Positions 48,101-59,485 of a stretch of 64,000 nucleotides of DNA are shown piece after piece. Numbering within the stretch: position 1 is the stretch's first letter; the number at the start of each line of letters is the position of its first letter. This DNA is from Klebsormidium nitens (taxonomy: Eukaryota; Streptophyta; Klebsormidiophyceae; Klebsormidiales; Klebsormidiaceae), in the NCBI GenBank assembly GCA_000708835.1, contig DF236970.1, positions 1 to 64,000 on the forward strand. The letters run 5' to 3'. A program made the translations under genes and the position numbers. The notes below the pieces were generated by a model. That model worked only from the letters and a program-made list of their open reading frames with translations. It made no database searches and was not told the DNA's origin.

Positions 48101-51100
48101 TGAAGGACGGGACGCTGTTTGTGCTGGAACAGTGCCCGGGGTGAGTGTGAATAGGTCCGACGCTTGTATTACCGGGAAGAGAGCGTTTCGTCTTGAGTAC
48201 TGTATTTCCAACAAAAGCCGTGTCCAGTGTAAGCTTTGTACTTTATCATTTTTTGTTTCTGTCTCGAGTAGACGTTACTCTTCAGAGTAGGCGTTACAGG
48301 TGTTCGCGATTTTAAGTGTGTCGAAGTTGAGCGCAGTTTGGCATGCAGATGCTGCCTGCAAAATTGGATTATTTGCTAGTCTTTGTCACGATGACGAATG
48401 ACAAAGTTGCTCAATGGAGTTGGTCGTTACCACTGATAATTGCTCTTCAGAAGTACCGTTCTGCTCCTTTTGGTACTTCGGACAATGCTTCGGACAATGC
48501 AGGAAGGTGCTTATCGAACGAAGCTTTTGTAAAAAGTGCAGACTACTTTTGCTTCGTTGGGCCAAGTTCTCGACGCTTAGGGTTTGGAACGGCGAAGGTC
48601 AAATAAATTGCAGTATCATAGTCCCAAACTCCCAACTGTCCTGCAGACTTTTTCATTAAAGAATTGCCGCGCAGGGAGTTTTCGTAGTTGCTAAAGAACT
48701 GGTTCTCTCCGGTTTAGAAGATCAGAACCAACGTAACAGCGGACTTTGCTGTTGCCTATTTCTAAGCTTGACAAGAAAAAGCCATTTTCCCTGTCATCTT
48801 GATGATATTATTGGTCACAAATTGCCCCATAACGCCTGTCCCTCTCCGCAGATACATTGCTGCGTACGACGCCACTGAGGAATTGCGGACGGCGAATTAC
48901 TTTGCCAGTTACAACACCCCGCACAATAAGACGGCCTACGAGCTGGCAGGCTATCCGGCAATGGGTAAGCACATGCATTTCCGTGCTTTTAACAGAACCC
49001 ACGCACTAAAACCATATTCAAATTGTTGGCCTTGGCATAGGTTTTCGGCTCAAGAAAACCTAGCTTCTGGTTGAAGTCTTGGCGCTGTGTTGGGAGGCGC
49101 CACCGGCTTGTTTGTTTCTCGCTAGCTTCACTCAGCGCACCAGACAGGAGGTTCTTTGTCTGTTTGTTTCTCGTCCTTTCACTGGCGGTAGTCCTCTAAA
49201 CCTTGAAACACTAGAACGTCATTTCCAACTGTTCGCGGTTTCTCTTGTGCCCACCTTTGTGTCGCTCTTTGGAACGGTCGCATCGATTATCTGCGCGAAG
49301 TCACTGCTTGACGCCCCTGCTCGTCTCGCACCGGTCACTATTTCGTTGCACCTTTTGCTAAGCTTTGGAGGGCCTTGATTTCAGATTCCAAGGGCTTTCT
49401 ACTCCCCACAAAATTTGTCGAAGAGTCCAATTTTCGACAAGGGAAAGTCGACCGAGAGTTACGCCAGCCCTAATTTTGCAGTCCTCATCCATCCTGCGCA
49501 GTGACGAAGTTTGGCGACTTCTACACCGTCGAGAACAGCCCGCGGGCGCACCTCTTTGCGCGGGAGCACGTCAAAGTGACGGACATTGACTCGTTCAAGC
49601 ACACGGTCCGCTACAACGATTTCAAGAACGACCCCCTCGGGCGGTGTGCCAATTGCACCCCGCCTTATAATGGAGGTAAGCGTCGTTACCTTTGGGCCAT
49701 GATCCTCTTTCTTATGGAAAAGCACTGTGGAGTTTCTGGCTCGTTTCTAAAAGCTGCTTCTTAGGTGTGCTTCTTAGGCACTCTTAATTTCTGCCAAATC
49801 AGGCCGCCTTCAAGGCGGTATTCAAGTGAAGTTGCGTTCGACCAATGATCGAATCAGAGTATCCTTCCCCTCAAAGATGAATACTGTCGAGAAGCAAAGT
49901 CTGCACTGATCTTCAATAGCAGACCCCGGCTTAACTTGGCCGAGAATTCTCGAGGGCGGTTCGGGGCGGAGCCAGTGTTTCTTGAAGCGGACGTGACGTC
50001 GTGCTGACATCAGGCCGCTCTCGTGCTTCCCGTCCAGAGTTCGGCATCTCCTCGAGGGGCGACCTGAACGTCGCGAACGGTTCGTACCCCTTCAAGGCGG
50101 TCTCGCACCGGGACCATGCCAGCCTGGACGCCAAGGTCACAAGGTGGGTAGTTAAGTTTGTAGGTTAGCGAATCTTGTAGCTAACCAAGGTGGAGCAGGG
50201 TCGGTTGATTGTCCTTACAGGTCTTCACTCTTTGTGCTGTCAGCGAGCAGGTGATGAGCGGTTTAGAGTGGTCCGCTCGTTATCTTATCAGGCTCTGTGA
50301 ATCAGGCAAAATGACTGCAAATGTTCTGTGGAAGGGAAAGAACCTAAAACAGAAGCTTTACCTTTTTAGTTAGGGTTTGGGCATCATGATGATATTGCCA
50401 ATGATACAAACCCGGTGACGATTCACGCATGGGTTGCGTCCCGACCGCATTCAAACAGGATCCAAGCAGGTTTTTTAAAGCTCCTTATGAACCAGGCCGC
50501 TTTCTTGTTCCAGTTCTTATTCAAGCGCTTCGACCGCAGCCAGGGTAGTCGAATCCCATTTCGCGACCTACATTTTGCAGCGACTTTTTGCACGAGTATC
50601 AGAGTGACCCCTTACTCCTGCTTTCGCTGCCCTTTGTCACTCGACGAGTTGGACCTTTTGTGCTGCGGTGCTTTTCCTCGAAGATTAAGCACGGGGCCTA
50701 GTGAGCTCCAACGCGAGAGCGCTTTGAGTCGATCCTATTCACTGGACTCTAAGAGCCCGTTCGCCTGATGCTTATCATTGCTGCTTAGTCAAAGCTTAAG
50801 CTAACCCGGTGTTCCTTGTGCGCAGCGGTGCCTTTGTTGAGCCGTTCTGCAGGTTAATGCCGAATTAGTTGAACGTCGTACGGAGCTGACGACCCCTCCA
50901 GTCGATCGAGCTGGCTTTACTTTCGTTGATTAGTCCCAGGCTAAGCTAACCCGTTGTAATTGGTTATATTAACCCGGTATCCCTTTCCCGCAGCGGTGCC
51001 TTGTTCAAGTCGTTCTCGAGCATCGTGGTAGCCGGTCCCACGTGTGACCAGCAGCCGCCTTTTGATTGGTCCACGTCAGACTTCAACTATCTCCCACACC

Positions 51101-51715
51101 AGGTGCGCTGCTCTGCTATCTGTGTTACTTTTCTGCGGCGAAATCAGGGCGCCGAATCGGGCAGTATTGCTGTGACGTCAACCCAAGCGGTGGCGGCGGC
51201 AGTTGCGAGACCTGTTTTTTGGAACGCTTGTCGAAAAGCTTGTCGTTCAGCTTTGTCCTTTGACCAAGGAGGAGATGGAATGCGACTTCACACGTTTCAT
51301 TCTGCGTCCTCTAGGTTCACCCAGATCCCTGGTCGTGTGGGGCTGTTTGTTCTGATCTCGGATGTCTTTGGCTTCCTGCTTATCAAATACATATTTCCTC
51401 AGTCCCTCATACGATTCCTGTGTTTTCGCACAACGGAATCGGCCCAACCGTGGTTGTTCCGCAGATGGGTTGCTTAGAGATCGCTGCAAACTGCTATTTA
51501 CGAAGCAGCGTTCGGCACAAGTTCTTTGCAGATTCACATTGAAGTTCCTTGAGCAGCCTTATTCAAAAGGGTCGATTCCTTGCGTGCTGAGTGTTGCACG
51601 GCTTCTTTTGCAGGGACACGTGACGGAGTACGCCTTCCCTTGGGTGAAGGTCGATTGGGAGGGCTTACGCGGGGCTACGTTGACAATCAACTCCACAGCA
51701 TGTTCTGCTTACTAG
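42155..51715 (+). CDS. Phospholipase B-like hydrolase (PLBD/LAMA family), secreted or lysosomal/vacuolar, 12 exons
   Basis: Exons: 42155-42331, 43147-43404, 44313-44466, 45103-45260, 45934-46010, 46452-46653, 47752-47939, 48852-48964, 49502-49675, 50038-50143, 50994-51102 and 51614-51715. Every junction is in phase, giving 605 residues. A signal peptide (SFLLLWSLLVCIAA) covers about residues 7-22. Family blocks in order are QAYAAGFVEGALT, the presumed catalytic Cys in QQKCSALVKV (Cys244), MPDFSEIFVAQA, FHTTAKSADVIPGRR, SSGIVAVETTIG, EWLRNMVANRLA, GTYNNQWLIVDF, LEQYPGYIAAYDAT, YFASYNTPHNK, ISSRGDLN and QPPFDWS. PLBD proteins are N-terminal-nucleophile-fold enzymes that cleave themselves before the Cys and release acyl chains from phospholipids or other amides. 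Several N-x-S/T sites fit secretion. Introns 2, 4, 6, 7 and 10 carry exon-edge copies. Confidence 0.93.
43932..44345 (+). repeat. Acceptor-edge array before exon 3 (phospholipase B-like gene)
   Basis: The true acceptor reads TTTCAG|GTCAGTCTGGTGCTCGAAC at 44313. Copies start at about 43942 (TCTCCAG|GTCAGTCTGGTGTTCAAG), 44135 (GTCCAG|GTCAGTCTGGTACTCGAAC) and 44234 (CCTG|GTCAATCCAGTCTTGG), each followed by an AGCTTAAGAG- or AGCTCGAGAG-like stretch. Two keep CAG. Units range from about 80 to 190 bp. Confidence 0.85.
45815..45870 (+). repeat. Acceptor-edge copy of exon 5 (phospholipase B-like gene)
   Basis: TTTTGCAG|GACATGCCCGATTTGAAAG precedes the true CTTGCAG|GTCATGCCCGACTTCTCC at 45934 by about 115 bp. 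The copy keeps a good acceptor and the codons MPD. Confidence 0.8.
46836..46950 (+). repeat. Degenerate minisatellite in phospholipase B-like intron 6
   Basis: GGTTTTTGTGGAGTGTTT-like units of about 19-22 bp, including TTTTTGTGGAGTGTT, TTCTGTAGAGGTTCT and TTTTGTAGGGTGTT, repeat five or six times. Confidence 0.7.
47053..47136 (+). repeat. 42-bp direct tandem repeat in phospholipase B-like intron 6
   Basis: Two adjacent 42-bp units start GGACTTTGTAACCAAGGCC and end GACGT(A/C)ATCGCTT, with essentially one difference. Such near-identity points to a recent duplication directly beside the decayed exon 7 copies. Confidence 0.92.
47140..47790 (+). repeat. Five-unit acceptor-edge array of exon 7 (phospholipase B-like gene)
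   Basis: Exon 7 begins VFEWLRNMVANRLATSAEQW at 47752. Upstream copies lie near 47158-47275 (GAGTGGCTGCGCAACATTG), 47324-47405 (GTGCTGCGCAACAAGGTGGC), 47473-47550 (CGCAACATGGTGGCCAATGG) and 47599-47690 (TTTCGTGTGGCTTCGCAAAA). Each extends about 80 nt to the CACAACAGCGGGACT part, so more than 25 codons are copied. The copies differ in indels and stop codons. The closest one has GCAG|GGTTTCGTG as a possible acceptor but ends in a stop after NSGT. Confidence 0.92.
48060..48152 (+). repeat. Donor-edge copy of exon 7 (phospholipase B-like gene)
   Basis: The end of exon 7 (FNLFEPGEPLKDGTLYVLEQ, donor at 47940) is repeated here with about 90% identity by eye (NLFEPGEPLKDGTLFVLEQ), and ends at the same CCGGG|GTGAGTG donor. 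Exon 7 therefore has duplicated edges on both sides. Confidence 0.92.
50655..50865 (+). repeat. Acceptor-edge copies of exon 11 (phospholipase B-like gene)
   Basis: The true acceptor CCCGCAG|CGGTGCCTTGTTCAAG is at 50994. A copy GTGCGCAG|CGGTGCCTTTGTTGAG lies at about 50825, and a weaker GCTGCGGTGCTTTTCCTCGAAG at about 50660. The upstream AAGCTAACCCGGTGTTCC spacer is repeated as AAGCTAACCCGTTG and AACCCGGTATCC. Confidence 0.8.
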
Positions 51716-54091
51716 TCAGGATCCTTTGTTGTCCACAAGGGTGCGGTAACATTCATGTCATTTTTTCAGCGCTGCTAAGGTTATTGACGACTCTTGATGG
51801 AGCCTTGGTGATAGAGCGAAGCTTTAAGGTTTGATGATAATTGCTTGATCTTCTTTACCCTGAGCCACGTTGAGCCATCGGGCCGTTGATTCTTGATGCA
51901 AGGCTTGACTCAACATTTTCGTTTGGATGTATAGATATAAGATCGTGAACAGACTAGCAGGGAAACTAGAAGCGGGCATCAGTGAAAGGTGACGTTATAG
52001 GACCATATTGTACTTGAATCGCATTTCATTCAGGGCAGATGCACAAACAGAACTAACCCGGACTTGGACAATAAAGGGAGGCCTTAGTATAGGAAGCCGG
52101 CCGTGTCAATCAAGTGTGTGCATGTAGACACTAAAAGTTAGCAAATGGACTTTTTAGCCCTAATTTGAACCAATATGCATTTATGTAATCAAATTCGAAA
52201 AATGGCACTCTACAAATCAATCAGAGCTAGCGGCCATTGATGCACTTGGTCAACGACTCAGCCTGCACTAGCCCAACGTGGCATTTAGTGTGCATGCCAG
52301 GACGCGCGCGGCGTGCCTGTGTGACTCATGGTGGATCCTGTGGCCGGATCTCTAGAGCTAGCCACCGTCGGTCCATGCCATGTCATGCTTCAACCCTATT
52401 GAGGTCACATAATTCGCGTCATGCATGCATGTCAAAGTTCTGCGAGCCACATATTTTCGAACTCATGCTTGTTGGGTGCTATTGCAACTTTATAAGCAAC
52501 TGGCATTAGTATTGGAACACTGTATAGGCCCGAAACATAAAAGCTATATAGATGCAGCCCCAATATTCCAAACCTCATTATACTGCCTGGAACGTCCTAT
52601 ACATCATGCATGCTAAACTAAGAGAGCGGGAGCGTGAGGAATGAGAGATATGTGCCTATATATTCATATCAACATGGAGGATTTCTATGGCCTGCTGGCA
52701 GCTGCTTCCATCCACTTTGCCAGCTACGCAGGCTCAATCATGCGGTCACATGCATGCCAATCACAACTTCGAGGTGGATCATGATTCAACGATTGGGATC
52801 GAGAACATATGATTCTGGGATCGTTTTTGGCACTAGCTTGAATCTAATGCAATTCTTGTCAATCTGAATATTTATATGATGGCAAATTTGAGGAACTTGA
52901 GTCAACTTATCAGAATGTACATAGAAACTCGAGCTAGGTCTGACGTGGTATCTCCTTCAAAGTTTAGACCGTAGGATCCTGAGGGATGACATTTGCAACC
53001 CGAAAAACGTCGTTTGTCTAGCTAGCACGAGCTAGGTAGCTCTCTCTCAGATCAACGCCTCAAGTCTTTGGATTAAAAATCCAGTTCAGCCCCTCCAAAA
53101 TTCGAGCAACTCGGAGAAATGCCAACTGCTTATACTCGTATTTGCCTGTATTGAACCAACCGCGAGTCTGTATGATTTGCCAATGGGCACCGGAATGTCT
53201 TGCTTTGGAGAGGCATGCCATGACATTCTGGTCTCTTTGTTACTTGGCTACCTTGGTAAGACGCCGCTTTGCAGGAGCGCTTTGAAAGCTCCATGGAGAA
53301 GAGTACGTAGCGGAGCCCGAGGAGCGAGCAGATGACGTCATCTGCTTTGATGCCAACGTGGCACCTCGAAGCTGGCGCCCCAAGTTGGATATTGAGGCCT
53401 TCAACTGTTCGAGGGAGCTTGTTTCCCTCTCTCAAATATGCCAAGCTGTAACCTGCATGGAGTCACCAATCGTCAGTAAGAACATCGTAAAACACCACAT
53501 CAGAAGTTACTCGCTGTTGAGACGCTTGCACATCACTGTACTACTTGCCAGCAGGAGACAAAGGAAAGCCAGCCAACCTGCCTGTCCTGAGAGTCCATTG
53601 GAACAACGCAGCGTTAGGAAAGCCTTTCCTAGAATAGCAACCAGAATGGTAGGATCCTTTTCAATCATTGCAATCAACAATTTTCAAGCAGGCTATCATC
53701 ACACCCAATCGAGTATGACCTGATGATTCAGAAGTGACGGCCGCGCAAGCAGGCACCCTGGGAGCGTGCACTACGAGCAAACCCATTTAGGGCTGGTTCA
53801 TCCTTTGGAATTCTAGATCACTACGAGCAGCTGGAGACGCAACCAATGTGGCAAGAGATCTAGCTTAAGAACATAAGTTTTTGAGCATCGTTGAGTCATG
53901 TGTCTCACATGGTTGGAAAAAAAGTCATCCAACAAGCAAGCAGGCCCCTAATGGGTTCAGCATTGCGTTGCCAAACCACTTTTGAAGTTGAGAGGAATCT
54001 ACACAGTATTTGCTTATAGAGCCATAAACAGGTAATCTGAGCATGTAGGCCCACATACAATTCCAGGAAAACCAATGATTACGCTCACCTC
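51716..54091. other. Long intergenic region, no gene recognised
   Basis: AT-richer than the genes, with many GCATGCATG words (52420-52620). Frames such as 53358-53723 (+) lack motifs. I see no transposon ORF, long terminal repeat or RNA gene that I could defend. Confidence 0.4.
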
Positions 54092-54406
54092 TCACTCATC
54101 CCGCTCAATATACTCCTGCACTTTGCGGTCCAACGTGCGCAACTGGGATCTGGTGAACTCCCGTTGACAGTACGGCCCTCCTCTTACACGATTAATGCCA
54201 TGCCGAGCCATGAAACTGAGCGTGAGATCGAATTCATGCTGTGAGTATCTATTCCTGCACCTGATCAGCGCAAAGACTGGCCGATGCATCTTGGTCCATT
54301 CAGAACCTTCCCCTTCGAAATGCTGACTCAGACGCAGTGAAAGATTGTCTGTCTTCCCAATGTAGTAGCAGCCTCCCTTCAGTTTCAAGGCGTACAAGTA
54401 GGCCAT
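54092..54406 (-). CDS. Small GIY-YIG nuclease-superfamily protein, intronless
   Basis: 104 residues from ATG at 54406. The opening MAYLYALKLKGGCYYIGKTD carries the GIY-YIG signature in the form LYA...CYYIG. It is followed by LSLRLSQHFEGEGSEWTKMH (the conserved Arg and His region) and by a block around RHGINRVRGGPYCQREF. The family's catalytic Glu is expected further on, and candidates are in EFTRSQL and near the end. This compact form consists of the nuclease domain alone and resembles free-standing GIY-YIG proteins known from large DNA viruses and some protists; that comparison is from memory, not a search. Role unknown; a DNA-nicking or repair function is possible. Lack of introns and isolation in a gene-poor stretch would fit horizontal acquisition. 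Confidence 0.75.
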   Translation of the reverse strand: MAYLYALKLKGGCYYIGKTDNLSLRLSQHFEGEGSEWTKMHRPVFALIRCRNRYSQHEFDLTLSFMARHGINRVRGGPYCQREFTRSQLRTLDRKVQEYIERDE

Positions 54407-55628
54407 GACTGGAGCAGGTCAGCAAATCCTGCGCCTATCGACCGACTTAATCTGCCCTTTGGACACCTTAGATGTAAATTTGTAGATATTGCGCGCTTTT
54501 GGTGATTATGTATTTCCGTTGTTTGTTGCAATGAGGCATTGCATATATTGCATAAGATGTAAGATCCTCTTACATGAGGATTAAAGTTGCTGCGTGAGTT
54601 ATCTGGAGTATGGACGTCTGCTGGTCCCGTCTGCTCCATTGGCATCTAGATGTTCTAGATGAATGCGCGTTTTGCGGGAACGCACCGTTACGTGACCAGG
54701 GCACATCGACGGCTACTATGCCCAAACTCTTCTGAAATGGACGACTCAGGTCACCAGTGCGCTGGTTTGGTAACCACCACTTGACTTGCAGAGCTCAACT
54801 GAAAGCCAACCTTTGAGAACTCGAAAGGTGAGCACTGAGCATCCCGTGAGGATGAGTGATACCAGATTGTCATTGACAGGACATGACAATGAAAGAGAAC
54901 CATGCTTTCTCTAAGAATCTATTTTATGCCCCGCTGGCCCCCAGCACACTGCTTCCGTTCTCTACCAATTCGTTGGTAACAGTACCCGCATATATGCCCC
55001 CCGCATCATGCTGAAGCTTACGACTTGAAATGATGAAAGCCAAATTCCTTAGGCAGCTCTCGCAATACTCGAAATTTGTCATCAATTATGGAGACCTGGA
55101 AGTCGGTTACTGAATCTACAAGCTACACTAGCTAGCTGATATGAAATTCTAGTGGACAATTGAATTGAATACGCATAAATTCTGTCTCGTGCAGAATTCT
55201 TGATTGTTGTATACGAGTACATGTAGGCATGGTGATGCATGCTGCAATGCGATCGAGCTCAGAGGAGCAATATCGTACTGCCATGACCATGAAGAACATG
55301 CCGCCGGTGCCAGGCCGTCCTTGTGCAACCTGAAGCAATTTAAGGGTATTCGAGGTCTCTCAAGCGTTTGAGCAGATCAACTAGCCGGCGTGCAACTATA
55401 GCGGACTCAAGAACTCATCATGCATCAAGTTTCTCTGATTTTGCGTAACCATAGAATTGTCAACATCATATAGAAGTTGCAAGGATCCAAAGGGATTCTC
55501 TCAGCATTTTTGCTGACACACCACCTGAACCGACCAAACCATCAAGCCAACAATGCCTCATGCACACTCGCTTTGCATGCGGTCTTTATGACAAGCTGCA
55601 AAACAGGAAGCATTTGCGACAATACCAC
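54407..55628. other. Intergenic region, no gene recognised
   Basis: This lies between the GIY-YIG gene start and the 3' end of ARL2, both on the minus strand. Short frames only; the right part should contain the ARL2 3' untranslated region. Confidence 0.4.
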
Positions 55629-58324
55629 TCATTCATGCATAAATATCCGTGTGCCTATGTCCGACACGATCCAATCAAACCCTGTCAACAATCCGTCACC
55701 TCCAACCGCGCTGCACCCTACAATTTTCCAATGTCGGCTACCGTCCATCAAATCCAGTTGCAACACTTTTGCAATCTGTTCAGGTCGGAGAGCCCCCGTG
55801 ATGTCCTGCTTGTTCGCAAAAATGAGAAGTGAAGCCCCTGCAAGTTTCTGCAAATGAATCGAGAGGCGGAGTTGGACTCTGCTGAGAAAGGTGCCGGAGG
55901 ACCGGTCCACTTGGACAACCAGAAGCAGGGTTTGACGACCTTGGTCGCATGCTGCTGTTGCCACGTAAGCGAAGTCAAGACAAAAGAAAAACACAGCCGC
56001 CCTACCAGTTGCTTACAGAGAAATTTTCTGACGTCCTATCCAAAGGGCTTCCAATTCCGCTATCACTTGAATAGATCAGATGAGGGCTTGGGTACAGTAC
56101 GATAAAACCTTCTGTTCTGGCAGTCTAAAAGGTTGGAAGATCGAGCTGACCGATTGAAAATACACATTGCATAGACCTGCCAAACCTGCACCGTCCAATC
56201 TAGTCCAGCCCTCAGCAATCTCCTCAAACTTTCACTACTCCTTGGTTCCTATTCTTCTCGTGAGAGCCTCGTGGGAGCCAGGTTTGACCGGATCGAGGCT
56301 GATGCACGAGTCACAAACCGATCTCCACTTTCAGATGCATGCATTGGTTGGAACAAGATTGGCAAACCCGCATCAGACCCACGGTGCTTCGTGCTTACCT
56401 CCTCCTTCAAGAGGCCGTGGAGCTCCGCACGGCAGTCATCGAGCCGTCTTAAGTCCGAGCTGTCGACCACCCAGATCATGCCGTCCGTCTGCTCATAGTA
56501 GTTCCGCCAGTACGCTCTTAGAGTCTTCTGTCCGCCAACGTCCCAGATGTTCAACCGGAAACTGGACGGAAATGCATAAATCAGATTTATTTCCTGACAA
56601 GTTGCTTCTCAGACTCGGATACTAAACGAAGAAAGGATGTCAAGCATGTAAGAATCGTTTTGATCTCGACTAAAAATCATGTGAAACAACCTTCTTGAGT
56701 ATTGAAAACAGGGTTCGAAAGCAACCCGAAGATGAGCCCGGAGCCGCCAGGGGACGCCCACTCGAGATAAGCGGAAAAAAGTCGGAAGTTGAAAACCAGT
56801 AAGGTTTCAGATGTACCAGAGGAGAAAGCGCCCCAAGTACGCAAGAAGTAACGATAACAGCACTGAGCGTACTCCTCTTCAAAAAGCACAGAAGTAGAAA
56901 CATGGTAGTTGTGAACAGGCAGCAAACTAAAAAGCGTCACCTGAGATTCACGTAAGTTTCTCTTCCAACAGTTGGTAAAGAAAATGAGCTCGAAAAAGAA
57001 TTAAGCTGTTGCTTGGCACAGGTAACCTTTGCATTCCTCAACCTACTTGACAAGTTGAGGGAGTACCCGAAGGCCGCTGCGGGCGCTGCGGGCTTCTTGC
57101 CCACAAATTACAGAGCACGAAACGCTTTGAACTATGTCCCGCCAGCCTTCAAAGAAGATGCTAGGAAAGTCTGGGAAGGCTGCAACTAAGTCATTGCCAG
57201 GCGCCTAGCTGGTGAAATGATAGACCAAACCTCCCTTGCAAGTCACCTCTAGAGCCAGACCTTGATGACAAGGTTAGTGGTTGATACAATCACAAAGGCA
57301 GCAATTCCATCATAGTCACAGTGGAATCTTGACGAGGCCATCCCGAACTTTGAAAGCATTCTCAATCAATGAAAAGCTTTGGGATTCTGCAAATATACCC
57401 ACAATCTGCACCTCTTCCATCCTGACCGGCGAGCCCAAGCGTGATTGTCTCCGCAGCATGTCTCGGGCTTATGACAATTTAAGTATGGGGGCCAAAGCTT
57501 CCCCTACAGGCAAGGATAATGCCAGCGGTGCTCGTATGTGACGGATTGCTTGATCGGTTTACCAAGAAAATTCCCCCCATTCAAGAGCGAAGAAAAGGAG
57601 GATAAAGCTTGACCATCGAGAGTAAAAAGCGTACTCAAGGTGGTGGATCTAATTAAGGACTGGGACGCTATACCAACAATCATATCATACTTTTCAGTGA
57701 CTGGTTCAGAAGGACAAGAGCTGCAGCGTGCGTGGCTTCGCCACTGGCAAGCCCTCTCAAAGTGCACCTTTTCAGAGCTGAAATACGAGCATGCACTGCA
57801 AGCCCAAGGCTTGACTTAAGCATTTCTTCAAGACATTGGTTCTTATCCTCATCAGCAAAATATGAAGGTCAAGCACATTTCTCAAGAAAGAAAAGAAGCT
57901 CTGCTTGAGATCCTGTGACGCACCACTCAATCAAAGCTCAAACAAGGCACTTAAGCCAGACTGTTACTCACTTTTTGTATTGCATGGTCTTGATGTTGAA
58001 GCCAAGAGTAGGACTGATGGTACTGGTGTCTTCACCGTTTATCCGCTTGACAATCGTTGTCTTGCCAGCATTGTCAAGGCCCCTGTAACAACAGTGGGTG
58101 GTTTGAGCTCTCTGTGACCACCTGAGAATTGGCTCAGCAGCATAGTTGGTTGCTTCCAAACCCTAATTTGACAATTGTGATCCTCCAAATCCAAGCAAAC
58201 CTGGGAAGGTGCAAAAAGCAGCCGGCTTAATCATAGTCAGTCGGTCAGGGAATCCTTACACCATCAGAAGGCGCATCTCCTTCTCCTTCTGCTTCACCTT
58301 CTTGATGATGGTAAGCAGGCCCAT
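55629..58324 (-). CDS. ARL2: ADP-ribosylation factor-like 2 small GTPase, 4 exons
   Basis: Exons: 58324-58260, 58082-57972, 56561-56399 and 55847-55629. Phases are 2, 2 and 0, and the product is 185 residues, the usual length of the family. It starts [20 protein letters not shown], the ARL2 N-terminal helix. The GTP-binding motifs are GLDNAGKT (P loop), [10 protein letters not shown] (switch I), [20 protein letters not shown] (switch II), NKQD (base recognition) and [17 protein letters not shown] near the end. ARL2 (TITAN5 in Arabidopsis) controls tubulin folding together with tubulin cofactors and acts mainly in the cytosol. Gly2 is present, though ARL2 is generally not myristoylated. No broken motif or exon-edge copy was seen. 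Intron 2 is the longest, at 1.4 kb. Confidence 0.96.
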
Positions 58325-59485
58325 TTTTTGGACGAGAATGTTTTCTCCTCAAGCCCTGCGGATAAGCAGCATGATTCCTTATCCAGATGAGAGCTGCTGT
58401 TCTCAGAAAAGCGGAGCAATCGATGCAAGGCCAAACCTCAGCTTTTTGCAACTCTAAGCGCTGATCCAGCTGTCCCAACCAGCTATACTAATAGCCTGAG
58501 CTCAGGTATCTCTGTGGGAGCTAGCTGTAGCTGTACCTGAGTACCGGTGGCAGCTTCAAGTTCAACTTCAACTTCAAGTTCAAGCTAGTTCAAGGCTCAC
58601 CAGCAGTACCTAGGGGTTAGGCACACGTTGGGCAGTACGAGTTTGAACGGCTCGGATGCTTTTGGAAACAACACGTCAGCTGTATTCGAATTTTGGAGCC
58701 GTCGATGAGTGATCCGTGACTCAGAGTGATCCCCTTCAAAGTGGACTTCGGGCCTCTGCGACTCAGCTGCAAAATGGACAAAGAAGACAGTTGTAAAATT
58801 GCAGTGTTCACATTATCTCGAGTGAAGGCGCTCTGACATGGCTTTGACATCAAGAAGTTGTCCACGTTGCTTGTTTGGTGGGCCTGCCACCACCAGCTCG
58901 CCAAAGAGCCTTCGTCAACCTACCGTGGGGCGGCCAGCACCATTTCCTGCATTGCGGTGCTGGGATCGAGCGCCAGCATCTACGGGGCAGTGTCGCCAAC
59001 ACCATATCGCACCGTGGATTCCTTTGCACGTGGAATCCAGCAGGGTGCTGAAACGTGGTCGAGCCAATTCAGCCGGTTCCTCGTACAAAGGTGGCCTGTC
59101 ATACTTGGGGTTCATGTGTATGTTCATCTAAAAGGAACCAGCTGGGTAGCATTGCACTTTGGAAATGTTATCTAAGGAGGGACAGCTTTGGGAGAGAAGC
59201 CTTGGAAGACAATTGGCGCACCGTGCTCGCGCATGTGACCACAACTAATCAGATGCATCTGACAATTCATGAATCCATTCTCAAAGCTTGCGCGTCATTA
59301 CATTTCAGAAGCAACTCACTGTCCTGTCAAAGTCTTAGTTGTACATCAAAGCAATTGCCATGCCCCTTTCCAGACCACCAGTGCAGCTGGATACTTCTGC
59401 AGCTCCTGAGACTGCTGAAGATGCATTTGCTGCATTGATAGCTCTCTCGTGAGAGCTTTGTACGTCTTTGCTCACAGGTGGTTCT
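58325..59485. other. Divergent intergenic spacer with weak coding signals
   Basis: The left part is the ARL2 promoter side. A TTCAAGTTCAACTTCAA microsatellite lies at about 58553-58592. A plus-strand frame at 58858-59175 and a short ATG frame near 59350 (MPLSRPPVQLD...) are open, and the latter ends at a GTGAGA donor. Joining it to the next exon gives a stop, so I leave the region uncalled. An extra 5' exon, such as one for a transit peptide, could hide here. Confidence 0.35.

Noticed and set aside
58858-59175. Open frame of 105 codons upstream of the DUF3598-like gene
   Set aside because: Three frames are open here on both strands, no motif is recognised, and no in-phase join to 59486 was found.
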